A stretch of 64,000 nucleotides of DNA from Haladaptatus paucihalophilus DX253 (GTDB taxonomy: Archaea; Halobacteriota; Halobacteria; Halobacteriales; Haladaptataceae). Of the stretch, positions 46,182 to 53,938 are shown in pieces (positions within the stretch are counted from its first letter, which is position 1; every line of letters starts with the position of its first letter). The position numbers were made by a program, and so were the translations under genes. The notes under the pieces are model-generated. The model was not told the origin of the DNA. It searched no databases and saw only the letters and a program-made list of their open reading frames with translations. The DNA lies in NCBI RefSeq assembly GCF_000376445.1, contig NZ_AQXI01000002.1:124001-188000 (forward strand), given 5' to 3'.

Positions 46182-48310
46182 ACGGAAACGACGCGGACGG
46201 CGGGTCCGCTCCCCTCCTCGACGTTCGAGACCTCAGGACGGAGTTCCTGACGGAGGACGGGACGGTCGTCGCCGCCAACGACGTATCGTTCGCCCTCGAT
46301 TCGGGCGAGACAATGGGCTTGGTCGGCGAAAGCGGGGCCGGAAAGAGCGTCACCGCGCGCTCGCTGCTCCAACTCGTCGATAGCCCCGGCGAAATCACCG
46401 GCGGGGAAGTCGTCTTCGACGGCGTGGACCTGTTGGGACTCTCCGAACCCGAGATGCGGTCCGTTCGCGGGAACAAAGTCGCGCTCATCCCGCAGGACCC
46501 CATGTCGTCGCTGAATCCGGTGCTCACGGTCGGCGAACAGATCGTCGAGACGATACTGCACCATCAGGGCGGCAACCGCGAGTCGGCGCGCGAACAGGCC
46601 ATCGAGGTCATGCGCGACGTGGAAATCCCGGACGCGGCCGAGCGGTTCGGCGACTACCCGCACGAGTTCTCGGGCGGGATGCGCCAGCGCGTGCTCATCG
46701 CCATCGGCCTCTCCTGCAAGCCGGACCTGATAATCGCGGACGAGCCGACGACGGCGCTCGACGTGACGACGCAGGCGAAAATCCTCGACCTCCTGAACGA
46801 ACTCCAGGAGGAAAAGGGGATGGCCATCCTGATGATAACGCACAACCTCGGCGTCGTCGCCCAGACGTGCGACCACGTCGGCGTGATGTACGCGGGGAAC
46901 CTCGTGGAGACGGCGGAACTCGACGAACTGTTCGACAATCCCCAGCATCCGTACACGCGCGGTCTCATCGACTCGATTCCGCAGACGGACGTGGAGTACG
47001 ACGACCTACCGACGCTGGCCGGGTCGATGCCGGACCTCACCGACCTGCCCAGCGGCTGTAACTTCGCACCCCGGTGTGAGTACGCGACCGAGGCCTGTCG
47101 GACCGGCGGCAATCCCCGGCTCGAACCGGCCGCGGGAACGACGTCGCGTGCGGCGTGTATCCGCACGGACGAAATCGACCTCAGGCAGGGGTACACCCCC
47201 GACGAATCGAGCGGCGAGCGAAAACGCATCGACCGGAGCGGCGAACCGCTGTTCGCGGTGAAAAACCTGAAAAAGCACTTCCCGTCCGGCGACGGGTTCT
47301 TCGGTGATCTCACGCTCACGCGCTCGGACGGCGGTATGCCGACGCTCGAACGGCGGGCCGTCAAGGCGGTCGACGGCATCGACTTCGAGATTTATCAGGG
47401 CGAGACGGTCGGTCTCGTCGGCGAGAGCGGGTGTGGCAAATCGACCGTCGCGCGCACGGCGCTCAAACTCCTCGAACCGACCGACGGCGAGGTGTACTTC
47501 GAGGGGCAACCCATCCACGAGATGAGCGGGTCGGAGGTGCGGAGCCTCCGCCGCGAGATGCAGATGATATTCCAAGACCCGCAGAGTTCGCTCAATCCGC
47601 GAAAGACCGTGGGTCAAATCATCGGCCGAGCGATGGAGAAACACGACATCGCGACCGGCGAGGAGAAACGGGAGCGAACCCGCGAGTTGCTGACGCGCGT
47701 CGGCCTCTCGCCCGACGCGCTCCACAAGTATCCCCACCAGTTCTCGGGCGGGCAACAACAGCGCATCGCCATCGCGCACGCGCTCGCCGTGGAACCGAAA
47801 CTCATCGTCTGTGACGAACCGGTGTCCGCACTGGACGTGTCCGTACAGGCACAGATTCTGAACCTGCTCGACGAGATTCAGGCGGAGTACGGGCTGTCGT
47901 ACCTGTTCATCTCACACAACATCGGCGTCGTCCGACACATCTGTGACCGCATCGCCGTGATGTACCTCGGCAAGATAGCCGAGTTCGGCACGGTCGAACA
48001 GGTGTTCTCGGCCCCGTTCCACCCCTACACCGAGAGCCTGCTTTCGGCGGTTCCGCACGCCAATCCGTCGCGGAAGACCGACCGCATCCTGCTCGAGGGG
48101 AGCGTGCCGAGTCCGCTGAACCCGCCGTCCGGGTGCCCGTTCCAGACTCGGTGTCCGAAGAAAATCGGCGACGTCTGTGAACAAACCGAACCGACGCTGG
48201 AGGAAAAAGAGGGAGACAGCGGTCACCAAATCTCCTGTCACCTCTCCGTCGGGGAGATGAGCGAACGACGGTCGTTCGTCGAGACGGCGGAATCGACGTC
48301 CGACGACTGA
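46178..48310 (+). CDS. Fused double ABC ATPase (DppD-DppF in one chain)
   Basis: 710 residues holding two full nucleotide-binding domains. NBD1 has Walker A GESGAGKS (about residue 52), signature FSGGMRQR and Walker B LIIADEPTTALD. NBD2 has GESGCGKS (about 415), FSGGQQQR and IVCDEPVSALD. Each ends with an oligopeptide-transporter C-terminal cysteine motif (CNFAPRCEYATEAC and CPFQTRCPKKIGDVC). In most peptide transporters these are separate proteins; fusion fixes the heterodimer. A linker of about 45 polar residues joins them. Confidence 0.92.
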   Translation: MNGNDADGGSAPLLDVRDLRTEFLTEDGTVVAANDVSFALDSGETMGLVGESGAGKSVTARSLLQLVDSPGEITGGEVVFDGVDLLGLSEPEMRSVRGNKVALIPQDPMSSLNPVLTVGEQIVETILHHQGGNRESAREQAIEVMRDVEIPDAAERFGDYPHEFSGGMRQRVLIAIGLSCKPDLIIADEPTTALDVTTQAKILDLLNELQEEKGMAILMITHNLGVVAQTCDHVGVMYAGNLVETAELDELFDNPQHPYTRGLIDSIPQTDVEYDDLPTLAGSMPDLTDLPSGCNFAPRCEYATEACRTGGNPRLEPAAGTTSRAACIRTDEIDLRQGYTPDESSGERKRIDRSGEPLFAVKNLKKHFPSGDGFFGDLTLTRSDGGMPTLERRAVKAVDGIDFEIYQGETVGLVGESGCGKSTVARTALKLLEPTDGEVYFEGQPIHEMSGSEVRSLRREMQMIFQDPQSSLNPRKTVGQIIGRAMEKHDIATGEEKRERTRELLTRVGLSPDALHKYPHQFSGGQQQRIAIAHALAVEPKLIVCDEPVSALDVSVQAQILNLLDEIQAEYGLSYLFISHNIGVVRHICDRIAVMYLGKIAEFGTVEQVFSAPFHPYTESLLSAVPHANPSRKTDRILLEGSVPSPLNPPSGCPFQTRCPKKIGDVCEQTEPTLEEKEGDSGHQISCHLSVGEMSERRSFVETAESTSDD

Positions 48311-48480
48311 CCCGTTTCGACGTCAGGCCACTCTGCCGTCCGTCGTCGATTTCTTTTATTGTCGCCATAACTACTTCAATAGTTTAAATACTGCACGGGA
48401 TCGCGTGCTCGGAACCAGATTGCCAAAGTCGGGAATTCCATTGAAGTGGGTGGACGTGGAAGTGGTGCCGGGGGATATTC

Positions 48481-49533
48481 ATGCAAGCGTACGTGATGCG
48501 TTCCATCGGCGAAACCGACGTTATCGAGAAGGACGAACCGGAAGCGGGACCGAACGACGCCATCGTTCGGCCGACGAAGGGGCTGGTGTGTACCTCCGAC
48601 GTGCACACCGTCGGCGGGGCAATCGGCGAACGCGAGGACATCACGCTCGGCCACGAGGCCGTTGGTGTGGTCGAATCGGTCGGGAGCGAGATCGAGCAAT
48701 TCGAACCCGGCGACCGCGTCGCCGTCGGCGCTATCACCCCGGATTGGGGGTCGCCGGCCGCACAGGACGGGCATCCGTCGCAATCGAACGAGGCGCTCGG
48801 CGGGTGGAAGTTCGCCAACGTCAAGGACGGCGTGTTCGCCGAGTTCTTTCACGTGAACGAGGCCGACGCGAACATGGCTCACATCCCGTCCGGCGTCAGC
48901 GACGAGGCCGCGGTGTACGTCACGGACATGATGAGCACCGGCTTCGGCGCGGCCGAGCGGGCGGATATTCCAATCGGCGGGACGGTCGCGGTCTTCGCCC
49001 AAGGGCCGGTCGGGTTGATGGCAACGAAGGGGGCGGCGCTCCGCGGTGCGGGGCAGGTCATCGCCGTCGAAAGCGTTCCAAAGCGCCAAGAACTCGCCGA
49101 ATTCTACGGCGCCGACGAGGTGGTCGATTACACCGAGGTCGAAACCGTCGACGCCATCATGGATCTGACCGACGGGGAGGGCGTAGACGCCGCCATCGAA
49201 GCGCTGGGGTCGAACGCCACGTTCAAACAGTGTATCGAAGTCACCAAACCCGGCGGCGTCATCTCCAACGTCGGCTACCACGGCGAAGGGGAGTTCGTGG
49301 ACATCCCGCGGGACGCGTGGGGGGTCGGTATGGCCGAAAAGGACATCGTGACGTCGCTCTGTCCCGGCGGTCGCCTCCGGCTCCGCCGCCTGCTTCGATT
49401 GCTCGATGAGGGCAAGGTGGACCCGACGCGGATGACGACCCATCGGTTCGACTTCGAGGACATCGACGAGGCGTTTCAGCTCATGGACACGAAAGAGGAA
49501 GGGATCATCAAACCTCTCATCGACTTCAGCTGA
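48481..49533 (+). CDS. Zinc alcohol dehydrogenase, NADP-isopropanol dehydrogenase-like
   Basis: 350 residues. The sequence closely follows the Thermoanaerobacter/Clostridium secondary alcohol dehydrogenase pattern: GLVCTSDVHTVGGAIGERED (residues 34-53, catalytic cysteine), LGHEAVGVVE, WKFANVKDGVFAEFFHVN, and an aspartate zinc ligand in VTDMMSTGFGAAE. The structural zinc lobe is absent, as in that group. The cofactor motif is FAQGPVGLMATKGAALRGAG. It probably oxidises secondary alcohols or reduces ketones. It follows the ABC operon by 170 bases and probably has its own promoter (AATAGTTTAAATAC near 48375). Confidence 0.87.
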   Translation: MQAYVMRSIGETDVIEKDEPEAGPNDAIVRPTKGLVCTSDVHTVGGAIGEREDITLGHEAVGVVESVGSEIEQFEPGDRVAVGAITPDWGSPAAQDGHPSQSNEALGGWKFANVKDGVFAEFFHVNEADANMAHIPSGVSDEAAVYVTDMMSTGFGAAERADIPIGGTVAVFAQGPVGLMATKGAALRGAGQVIAVESVPKRQELAEFYGADEVVDYTEVETVDAIMDLTDGEGVDAAIEALGSNATFKQCIEVTKPGGVISNVGYHGEGEFVDIPRDAWGVGMAEKDIVTSLCPGGRLRLRRLLRLLDEGKVDPTRMTTHRFDFEDIDEAFQLMDTKEEGIIKPLIDFS

Positions 49534-49638
49534 AGCGCTCGACGCGGAATTCCGCGCTGAACGCTCACTCTTTTCGGAGTCACCGCGGGGACGGGACGGA
49601 AAAATTATGTGTCCGTTGTTCTTCGGGAGCGATAGACC

Positions 49639-50007
49639 ATGCAACGACGCGACCTGCTTCGCACCGGCGGTTTATTCGTCTGTGGCGGTATGACGGCCCT
49701 TTCCGGCTGTAGCGGTGTCGTCTCGAAACTCACGGGGTCCCTCGAAGTGACGACCACCGACTCGCGGGTCACGGGATTCGGAAACGTCGTCGTCACCGCG
49801 AGCGTGCGCAACGATTCGGACGAGACGAAATCGGGCACGCTCTGGGCGCAAGTGAAAGTCGATGGCGGCAGCACGTACGAGGAATCGGAAAACGTGATCG
49901 TCCCGGCGCACACCGAAAAGGAGTATCAAATCAGACTCGATATCGACTTCGGCGAATCGCTGTCCGCGGACCGGTATTCGTACAAGGCGTGGCTCGAATC
50001 GGACTGA
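49639..50007 (+). CDS. Small Tat-exported lipoprotein with a beta-sandwich-like domain
   Basis: 122 residues. MQRRDLLRTGGLFVCGG is a twin-arginine signal and TALSGC its lipobox (cysteine at about residue 30). The mature part, LEVTTTDSRVTGFGNVVVTA onward with NDSDETKSGTLWAQV, reads like an FxLYD-type beta-sandwich domain found on haloarchaeal surface proteins. Function unknown; it stands alone. Confidence 0.75.
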   Translation: MQRRDLLRTGGLFVCGGMTALSGCSGVVSKLTGSLEVTTTDSRVTGFGNVVVTASVRNDSDETKSGTLWAQVKVDGGSTYEESENVIVPAHTEKEYQIRLDIDFGESLSADRYSYKAWLESD

Positions 50008-50046
50008 CGAGCGGTCGAGGCGACGCCGGTGGTCACGGCTCCCAGT

Positions 50047-50442
50047 CTACGAGTCGGACTCGTCTCCGCCGTCGGCGTCGGAAGCGCCGTCCTCGTCCGT
50101 CGCCGCGGTTTCGTCGAGTTCGTCCGTCTCCTCCTCCGTCGTGGACCGCACCTCGTCGATATCGACGTCCGTGCCGAGTTTCTCCTCGTCGATGGCGGAT
50201 TCGAGCGTCTCGCGGTCCGTTATCGCGTCGATTCCCTTCTCGTCCACCGCCGACTGAATCGTCCCGGCGTCGATGGCTCCGCTGACGTCCTTTCGTTCGA
50301 CCGCCGCTTTGACCGCGCGTCGGACCGCGATGTAGCCGACCGCGCCCGCGCTACCGGCCATCACCGCGCCCGGTATCCCGTATCGTTTGTAGCCGAACTT
50401 CGCCGCCTTCTTGCCGATTGTGAGTGGGCCGAGTCCGAACAT
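50047..50442 (-). CDS. Hypothetical protein with hydrophobic N-terminal hairpin and acidic tail
   Basis: 131 residues. The N-terminal third is small and hydrophobic (KFGYKRYGIPGAVMAGSAGA, then VGYIAVRRAVKAAV), possibly one membrane-associated helix. The middle holds helices with KDVSGAIDAGTIQSAVDEKG, and the last 40 residues are almost only D, E, T, S and A. No family recognised. Confidence 0.6.
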   Translation of the reverse strand: MFGLGPLTIGKKAAKFGYKRYGIPGAVMAGSAGAVGYIAVRRAVKAAVERKDVSGAIDAGTIQSAVDEKGIDAITDRETLESAIDEEKLGTDVDIDEVRSTTEEETDELDETAATDEDGASDADGGDESDS

Positions 50443-50570
50443 CGTGTTTGGACACTGCCGCCGAACCCGTCTAAGGCTTGAGCCTGCATGCTCAACGAAA
50501 CGACCCTCTTCACTCGACGTCCGTCCCCTTCGCGTCGTCGACGGAACGTACCGAATCGCGGTTCGTCCAG

Positions 50571-50600
50571 ATTAGTAAAATCGTGATTAGTAAAATCGTG
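50571..50600. repeat. Tandem 15-bp repeat upstream of the ATPase gene
   Basis: ATTAGTAAAATCGTG occurs twice in perfect tandem, followed by a partial third start (ATTTAG). It ends 48 bases before ATG 50648, in the promoter zone, so it may be a double binding site for a regulator of this gene. Confidence 0.6.
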
Positions 50601-50647
50601 ATTTAGATAATCGCCAGCATTATCTACCGTCGTCTCGAAATCGACGC

Positions 50648-52033
50648 ATGAACCCACCGCGTTTCGTCAACCGCGAGCAAGAGCTCGATACGTTGCAGTC
50701 TCGGTTTCGAAGCGACACCGCCGACCTGATCGTCATCTACGGTCGCCGACGACTCGGGAAGAGCGCACTCGTCCGCGAGGCGATACGAGATACTGACGAC
50801 GCCGTTTACTGGCAGGCAACAGAGGAGACGCCGGAGGTGCAACTCGCTAACTTCGTCGAGACGGCGAGTGAGACGTTTCCCCTCTTAGACGACATCCAAC
50901 GTGACTGGGAGGCCCTGCTGCGTGCGCTCGGTCGGGAGAACGCGGTCGTCGTCCTCGACGAGTTTCCGTATCTCGTCCAGTCGGACGAAGCGCTTCCATC
51001 GAAGATCCAGCGCGTCTGGGATTTACACCTCGAAGACACGGCGATGACGCTCGTCCTCGTCGGATCGTCGATCAGCGTTATGGAGGAGAAGGTCCTCGGC
51101 GGAGGGAGTCCCTTGTACGGTCGGCGCACGGCGGCAATCGACCTCCCGCCGCTCTCGCTGGAGAACGCACGCCGATTCTATCCCACGGACGATCCGGATA
51201 CGATACTTCGATATCGGGGCGTCTTCGGTGGAACACCGTATTACTTGCGAGCACTCACCCCCTCCGCATCGCTTCCTGCAAACATCCAGTCCCACGTGCT
51301 CTCGGAACACGGCGTTCTCCACAACGAGCCGGAGTTCCTGCTCCGGACGGAGTTCGGAATCCGAGAACCGCAGACGTACTACACCATTCTCCGGGCGATA
51401 GCGACCGGAAAGCGTGAAGCAAACGAGATCGCAAACTTCGCGGGCGTCGATTCGAACACGCTCGGATCGTATCTCTCGAAACTTCGTCGCCTCCGATTGG
51501 TCGAGCGAGATATCCCGGTGACGGCCGACCCCAACGCGACACGCAAGAGCCGATATCGACTGAACGAACCGCTCTTCCGGTTCTGGTTTCGGTACGTCTA
51601 CGGTCAGGAAGGAACGCTCGTTCAACTCGGTGATGACGCGTACGAGCGGTCGGTCGAGCCGTCGTTCTCCGATTACATGGGGTCGATGTTCGAGATCATC
51701 TGCCAGGAAGCACTTCCGTCGCTAATTCCGAAGGCGTACCAAGGAATCGGATACTGGTGGCATCGGCAGCACGAACTCGATGTCGTCGGTCTCGGAAGCG
51801 ATGGCACGCTCGTCGCCGGTGAATGTAAGTACACGTCTCGGGAGATGAACGAAGGTGATCTGGCGGACTTAGAGCGGAGTGCGGCGCAGGTTCGCTGGAC
51901 GCCGGAAAACGGCACCGAACCGGCGTACCACTACTGCTGTTTCTGTCGCTCCGGGTTTTCGGACGGACTTCGAGCCACTGCCGACGAGCGTGACGACGTT
52001 TCGCTGTTCACACCCGCCGAAATCGTTTCGTAG
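50648..52033 (+). CDS. Archaeal ATPase with C-terminal DUF234 (nuclease-like) domain
   Basis: 461 residues. STAND/MoxR-like archaeal ATPase: Walker A YGRRRLGKSAL (about residue 31), Walker B VVVLDEFPYL (about 101), then a winged-helix segment (EIANFAGVDSNTLGSYLSKL). The C-terminal DUF234 part has ELDVVGLGSDGTLVAGECKY, whose D and E-x-K spacing matches PD-(D/E)xK nuclease folds. Members are scattered and mobile in archaea and have been discussed as selfish or defence-related, but no function is proven. Codon use looks slightly less GC-rich than neighbours. Confidence 0.85.
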   Translation: MNPPRFVNREQELDTLQSRFRSDTADLIVIYGRRRLGKSALVREAIRDTDDAVYWQATEETPEVQLANFVETASETFPLLDDIQRDWEALLRALGRENAVVVLDEFPYLVQSDEALPSKIQRVWDLHLEDTAMTLVLVGSSISVMEEKVLGGGSPLYGRRTAAIDLPPLSLENARRFYPTDDPDTILRYRGVFGGTPYYLRALTPSASLPANIQSHVLSEHGVLHNEPEFLLRTEFGIREPQTYYTILRAIATGKREANEIANFAGVDSNTLGSYLSKLRRLRLVERDIPVTADPNATRKSRYRLNEPLFRFWFRYVYGQEGTLVQLGDDAYERSVEPSFSDYMGSMFEIICQEALPSLIPKAYQGIGYWWHRQHELDVVGLGSDGTLVAGECKYTSREMNEGDLADLERSAAQVRWTPENGTEPAYHYCCFCRSGFSDGLRATADERDDVSLFTPAEIVS

Positions 52034-52169
52034 GTCTCGATTCGGAACTCCTCGCGTATCATCGAAACCAAATTCTCCCCCATCGGTTTCCGAGGGACCC
52101 TTTCCCCACCGCCGCGACGCGGTGCACGGAACACGGAAAAGGGTGCGACCCGTAGTTCGGCCCGACGCG

Positions 52170-52526
52170 ATGACACGGACGCTCACGCTCCCGAACGGAG
52201 AGGAGGTAACCGAGGACGACATCATCCTCTACGACGGCTATCCGTACCGGCTCCGGTTCGTGGACGACGACGAGTACGAGTTCGAACTCTCGCCTCTGTA
52301 CTGGGGGAACAGCGGAATGGACGTCCCGTTCCCCGACCGGGAGGCGCTGGTCGAACAGTGGGAAGGCGACTCCCGAGGCACGCTCACGGACGAGGAGTGG
52401 AACGGGTGGCTCCGCGAGGCGCGCCACAACCCGAAGTTCTCCGACGACGAACTCGACGAACTCGCCCGCGAACTCGGCACGAACGACGGCCTACTCGACC
52501 GCCTCCGTCGGCTGTTCGGACGGTGA
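52170..52526 (+). CDS. Hypothetical acidic protein
   Basis: 118 residues from MTRTLTLPNGEEVTEDD. Soluble, very acidic, with a strand-rich start (DIILYDGYPYRLRFVDDDE) and a helical end (SDDELDELARELGTNDGLLD). No family recognised. The open frame extends upstream to 51879, but that part is antisense-like and lacks haloarchaeal composition. Confidence 0.65.
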   Translation: MTRTLTLPNGEEVTEDDIILYDGYPYRLRFVDDDEYEFELSPLYWGNSGMDVPFPDREALVEQWEGDSRGTLTDEEWNGWLREARHNPKFSDDELDELARELGTNDGLLDRLRRLFGR

Positions 52527-52616
52527 TGCGGGCGGTAGCTGCGGACGACACCGTGTTCAACCGGTTCGGACTTCCGGGGTAGTCACCGTTATGCGTGCCG
52601 GTTCGTAAACACGGAC

Positions 52617-53651
52617 ATGGACCTATCGCTCGTCGACCTCGCACCGATACCGGAGGGCGGAACGGCGACGGAAGCGTTCGAGAACACGATAGAGCGCGCC
52701 CGTCACGCCGAGGAACTCGGCTACTCCCGCTTCTGGGTCGCCGAACACCACGATTTTACCGACCGGTTGGCAAGCACGACCCCCGAAGTGTTGATGGGCA
52801 ATCTCGCCGCCCACACCTCGGACATCCGCATCGGGTCGGGGACGGTGTTGCTCAACCACTACAGCCCGTACAAGGTGGCCGAGTCGTTCGGCGTGCTCGA
52901 CGCCCTCGCTCCCGGCCGTATCGATTGCGGACTGGGGAGAGCGACGGGCAACCCCGTCTCTGACTTCGCGTTACAGGACGACCGGAGCGAACGACAGCAA
53001 CCGACCGACCACGCCGGGAAGATAGAGGAGGTCGCCGCGCACCTCTACGACGGGTTCGACGACGACCACCGGTTCAGCGAGCTCTCGCTGTCGCGGTCCC
53101 GCGAGAGCATCCCCGACGTGTGGGTACTCGGCTCCAGTCCGTCGAGCGCCGCCATCGCGGGTGATTTAGGGCTTCGATACTGCTTCGCGGCGTTCATCCG
53201 ACCCAAACCCGCCGTGCGGGCGTTCGAGGTGTACCGGGACCACTTCCAACCGTCCGACATGGGCGCTGGCCCGGACGAACCGCACGGCATGCTCGCAGCG
53301 AACGTCACCTGCGCCGAGACGGACGAGGAGGCCGCGCGACTTCGTTCGGTCCCCGAAGCGAACCGCCAGCGGTTGCGTCGCGGGCAGATAGACCGCCCGC
53401 CGATTCACTCGGTCGAGACGGCCATCGACGAACTCGGGCACGTCCCGGACCCGACGCCGAGCACCCTCGCTCCGGGCGACTGGCCCCGCCAAGTCTCGGG
53501 GAGTCCCGAGACGGTCCGCGACCTGTTGGACCAGATGGCGGCCCAGACCGGCGTCGATGAAATCATCGTCCAGAACCAGTTCGCCGACCCCGAGGACGAA
53601 CTCCGGTCGCACGAACTGCTCGCCGAGGCGGCGGATTTGACCCCTCGGTAA
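52617..53651 (+). CDS. LLM class flavin-dependent oxidoreductase (luciferase-like)
   Basis: 344 residues covering the bacterial-luciferase TIM barrel: LSLVDLAPIPEGGTATEAFE, WVAEHHDF (about residue 40), IRIGSGTVLLNHYSPYKVAE (about residues 82-101), and GLGRATGNP. The C-terminal GSPETVRDLLDQMAAQTGVD segment matches the MsnO8-type subgroup. It uses reduced FMN to oxidise an unknown substrate. Single-gene unit. Confidence 0.9.
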   Translation: MDLSLVDLAPIPEGGTATEAFENTIERARHAEELGYSRFWVAEHHDFTDRLASTTPEVLMGNLAAHTSDIRIGSGTVLLNHYSPYKVAESFGVLDALAPGRIDCGLGRATGNPVSDFALQDDRSERQQPTDHAGKIEEVAAHLYDGFDDDHRFSELSLSRSRESIPDVWVLGSSPSSAAIAGDLGLRYCFAAFIRPKPAVRAFEVYRDHFQPSDMGAGPDEPHGMLAANVTCAETDEEAARLRSVPEANRQRLRRGQIDRPPIHSVETAIDELGHVPDPTPSTLAPGDWPRQVSGSPETVRDLLDQMAAQTGVDEIIVQNQFADPEDELRSHELLAEAADLTPR

Positions 53652-53694
53652 GCCGAGCGCCGCACTCCCTCGACAAGCCGGCCGCCGGACACAC

Positions 53695-53829
53695 CTAACT
53701 TCCGGTGAGCAGGCGAAGCGCGACGCCGATGAGGATTACGATGACGCCGAGCGCCGTCGCCACCGGCGGGATGGGGACGAACAGGAGGACGATGCCAGCG
53801 AGGAGGACTATCGTCGAGGCTCGTACCAT
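53695..53829 (-). CDS. Membrane microprotein (44 residues)
   Basis: MVRAS is followed by two closely spaced hydrophobic stretches (TIVLLAGIVLLFVPIPPVAT, ALGVIVILIGVALRLL), i.e. a helical hairpin or one long helix with a proline kink. It starts at 53829, 110 bases from the divergent gene at 53939. Small proteins of this build are common and uncharacterised in haloarchaea. Confidence 0.65.
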   Translation of the reverse strand: MVRASTIVLLAGIVLLFVPIPPVATALGVIVILIGVALRLLTGS

Positions 53830-53938
53830 ACGAACGGGCACCACCCGCCGTCTGTTAGAGGTTGTGGCGGACCGTTCCGATTTCGTCCGTGAGAACGATT
53901 TATTAGTAGCAGATTCATACGATATCGTACATCGAACG

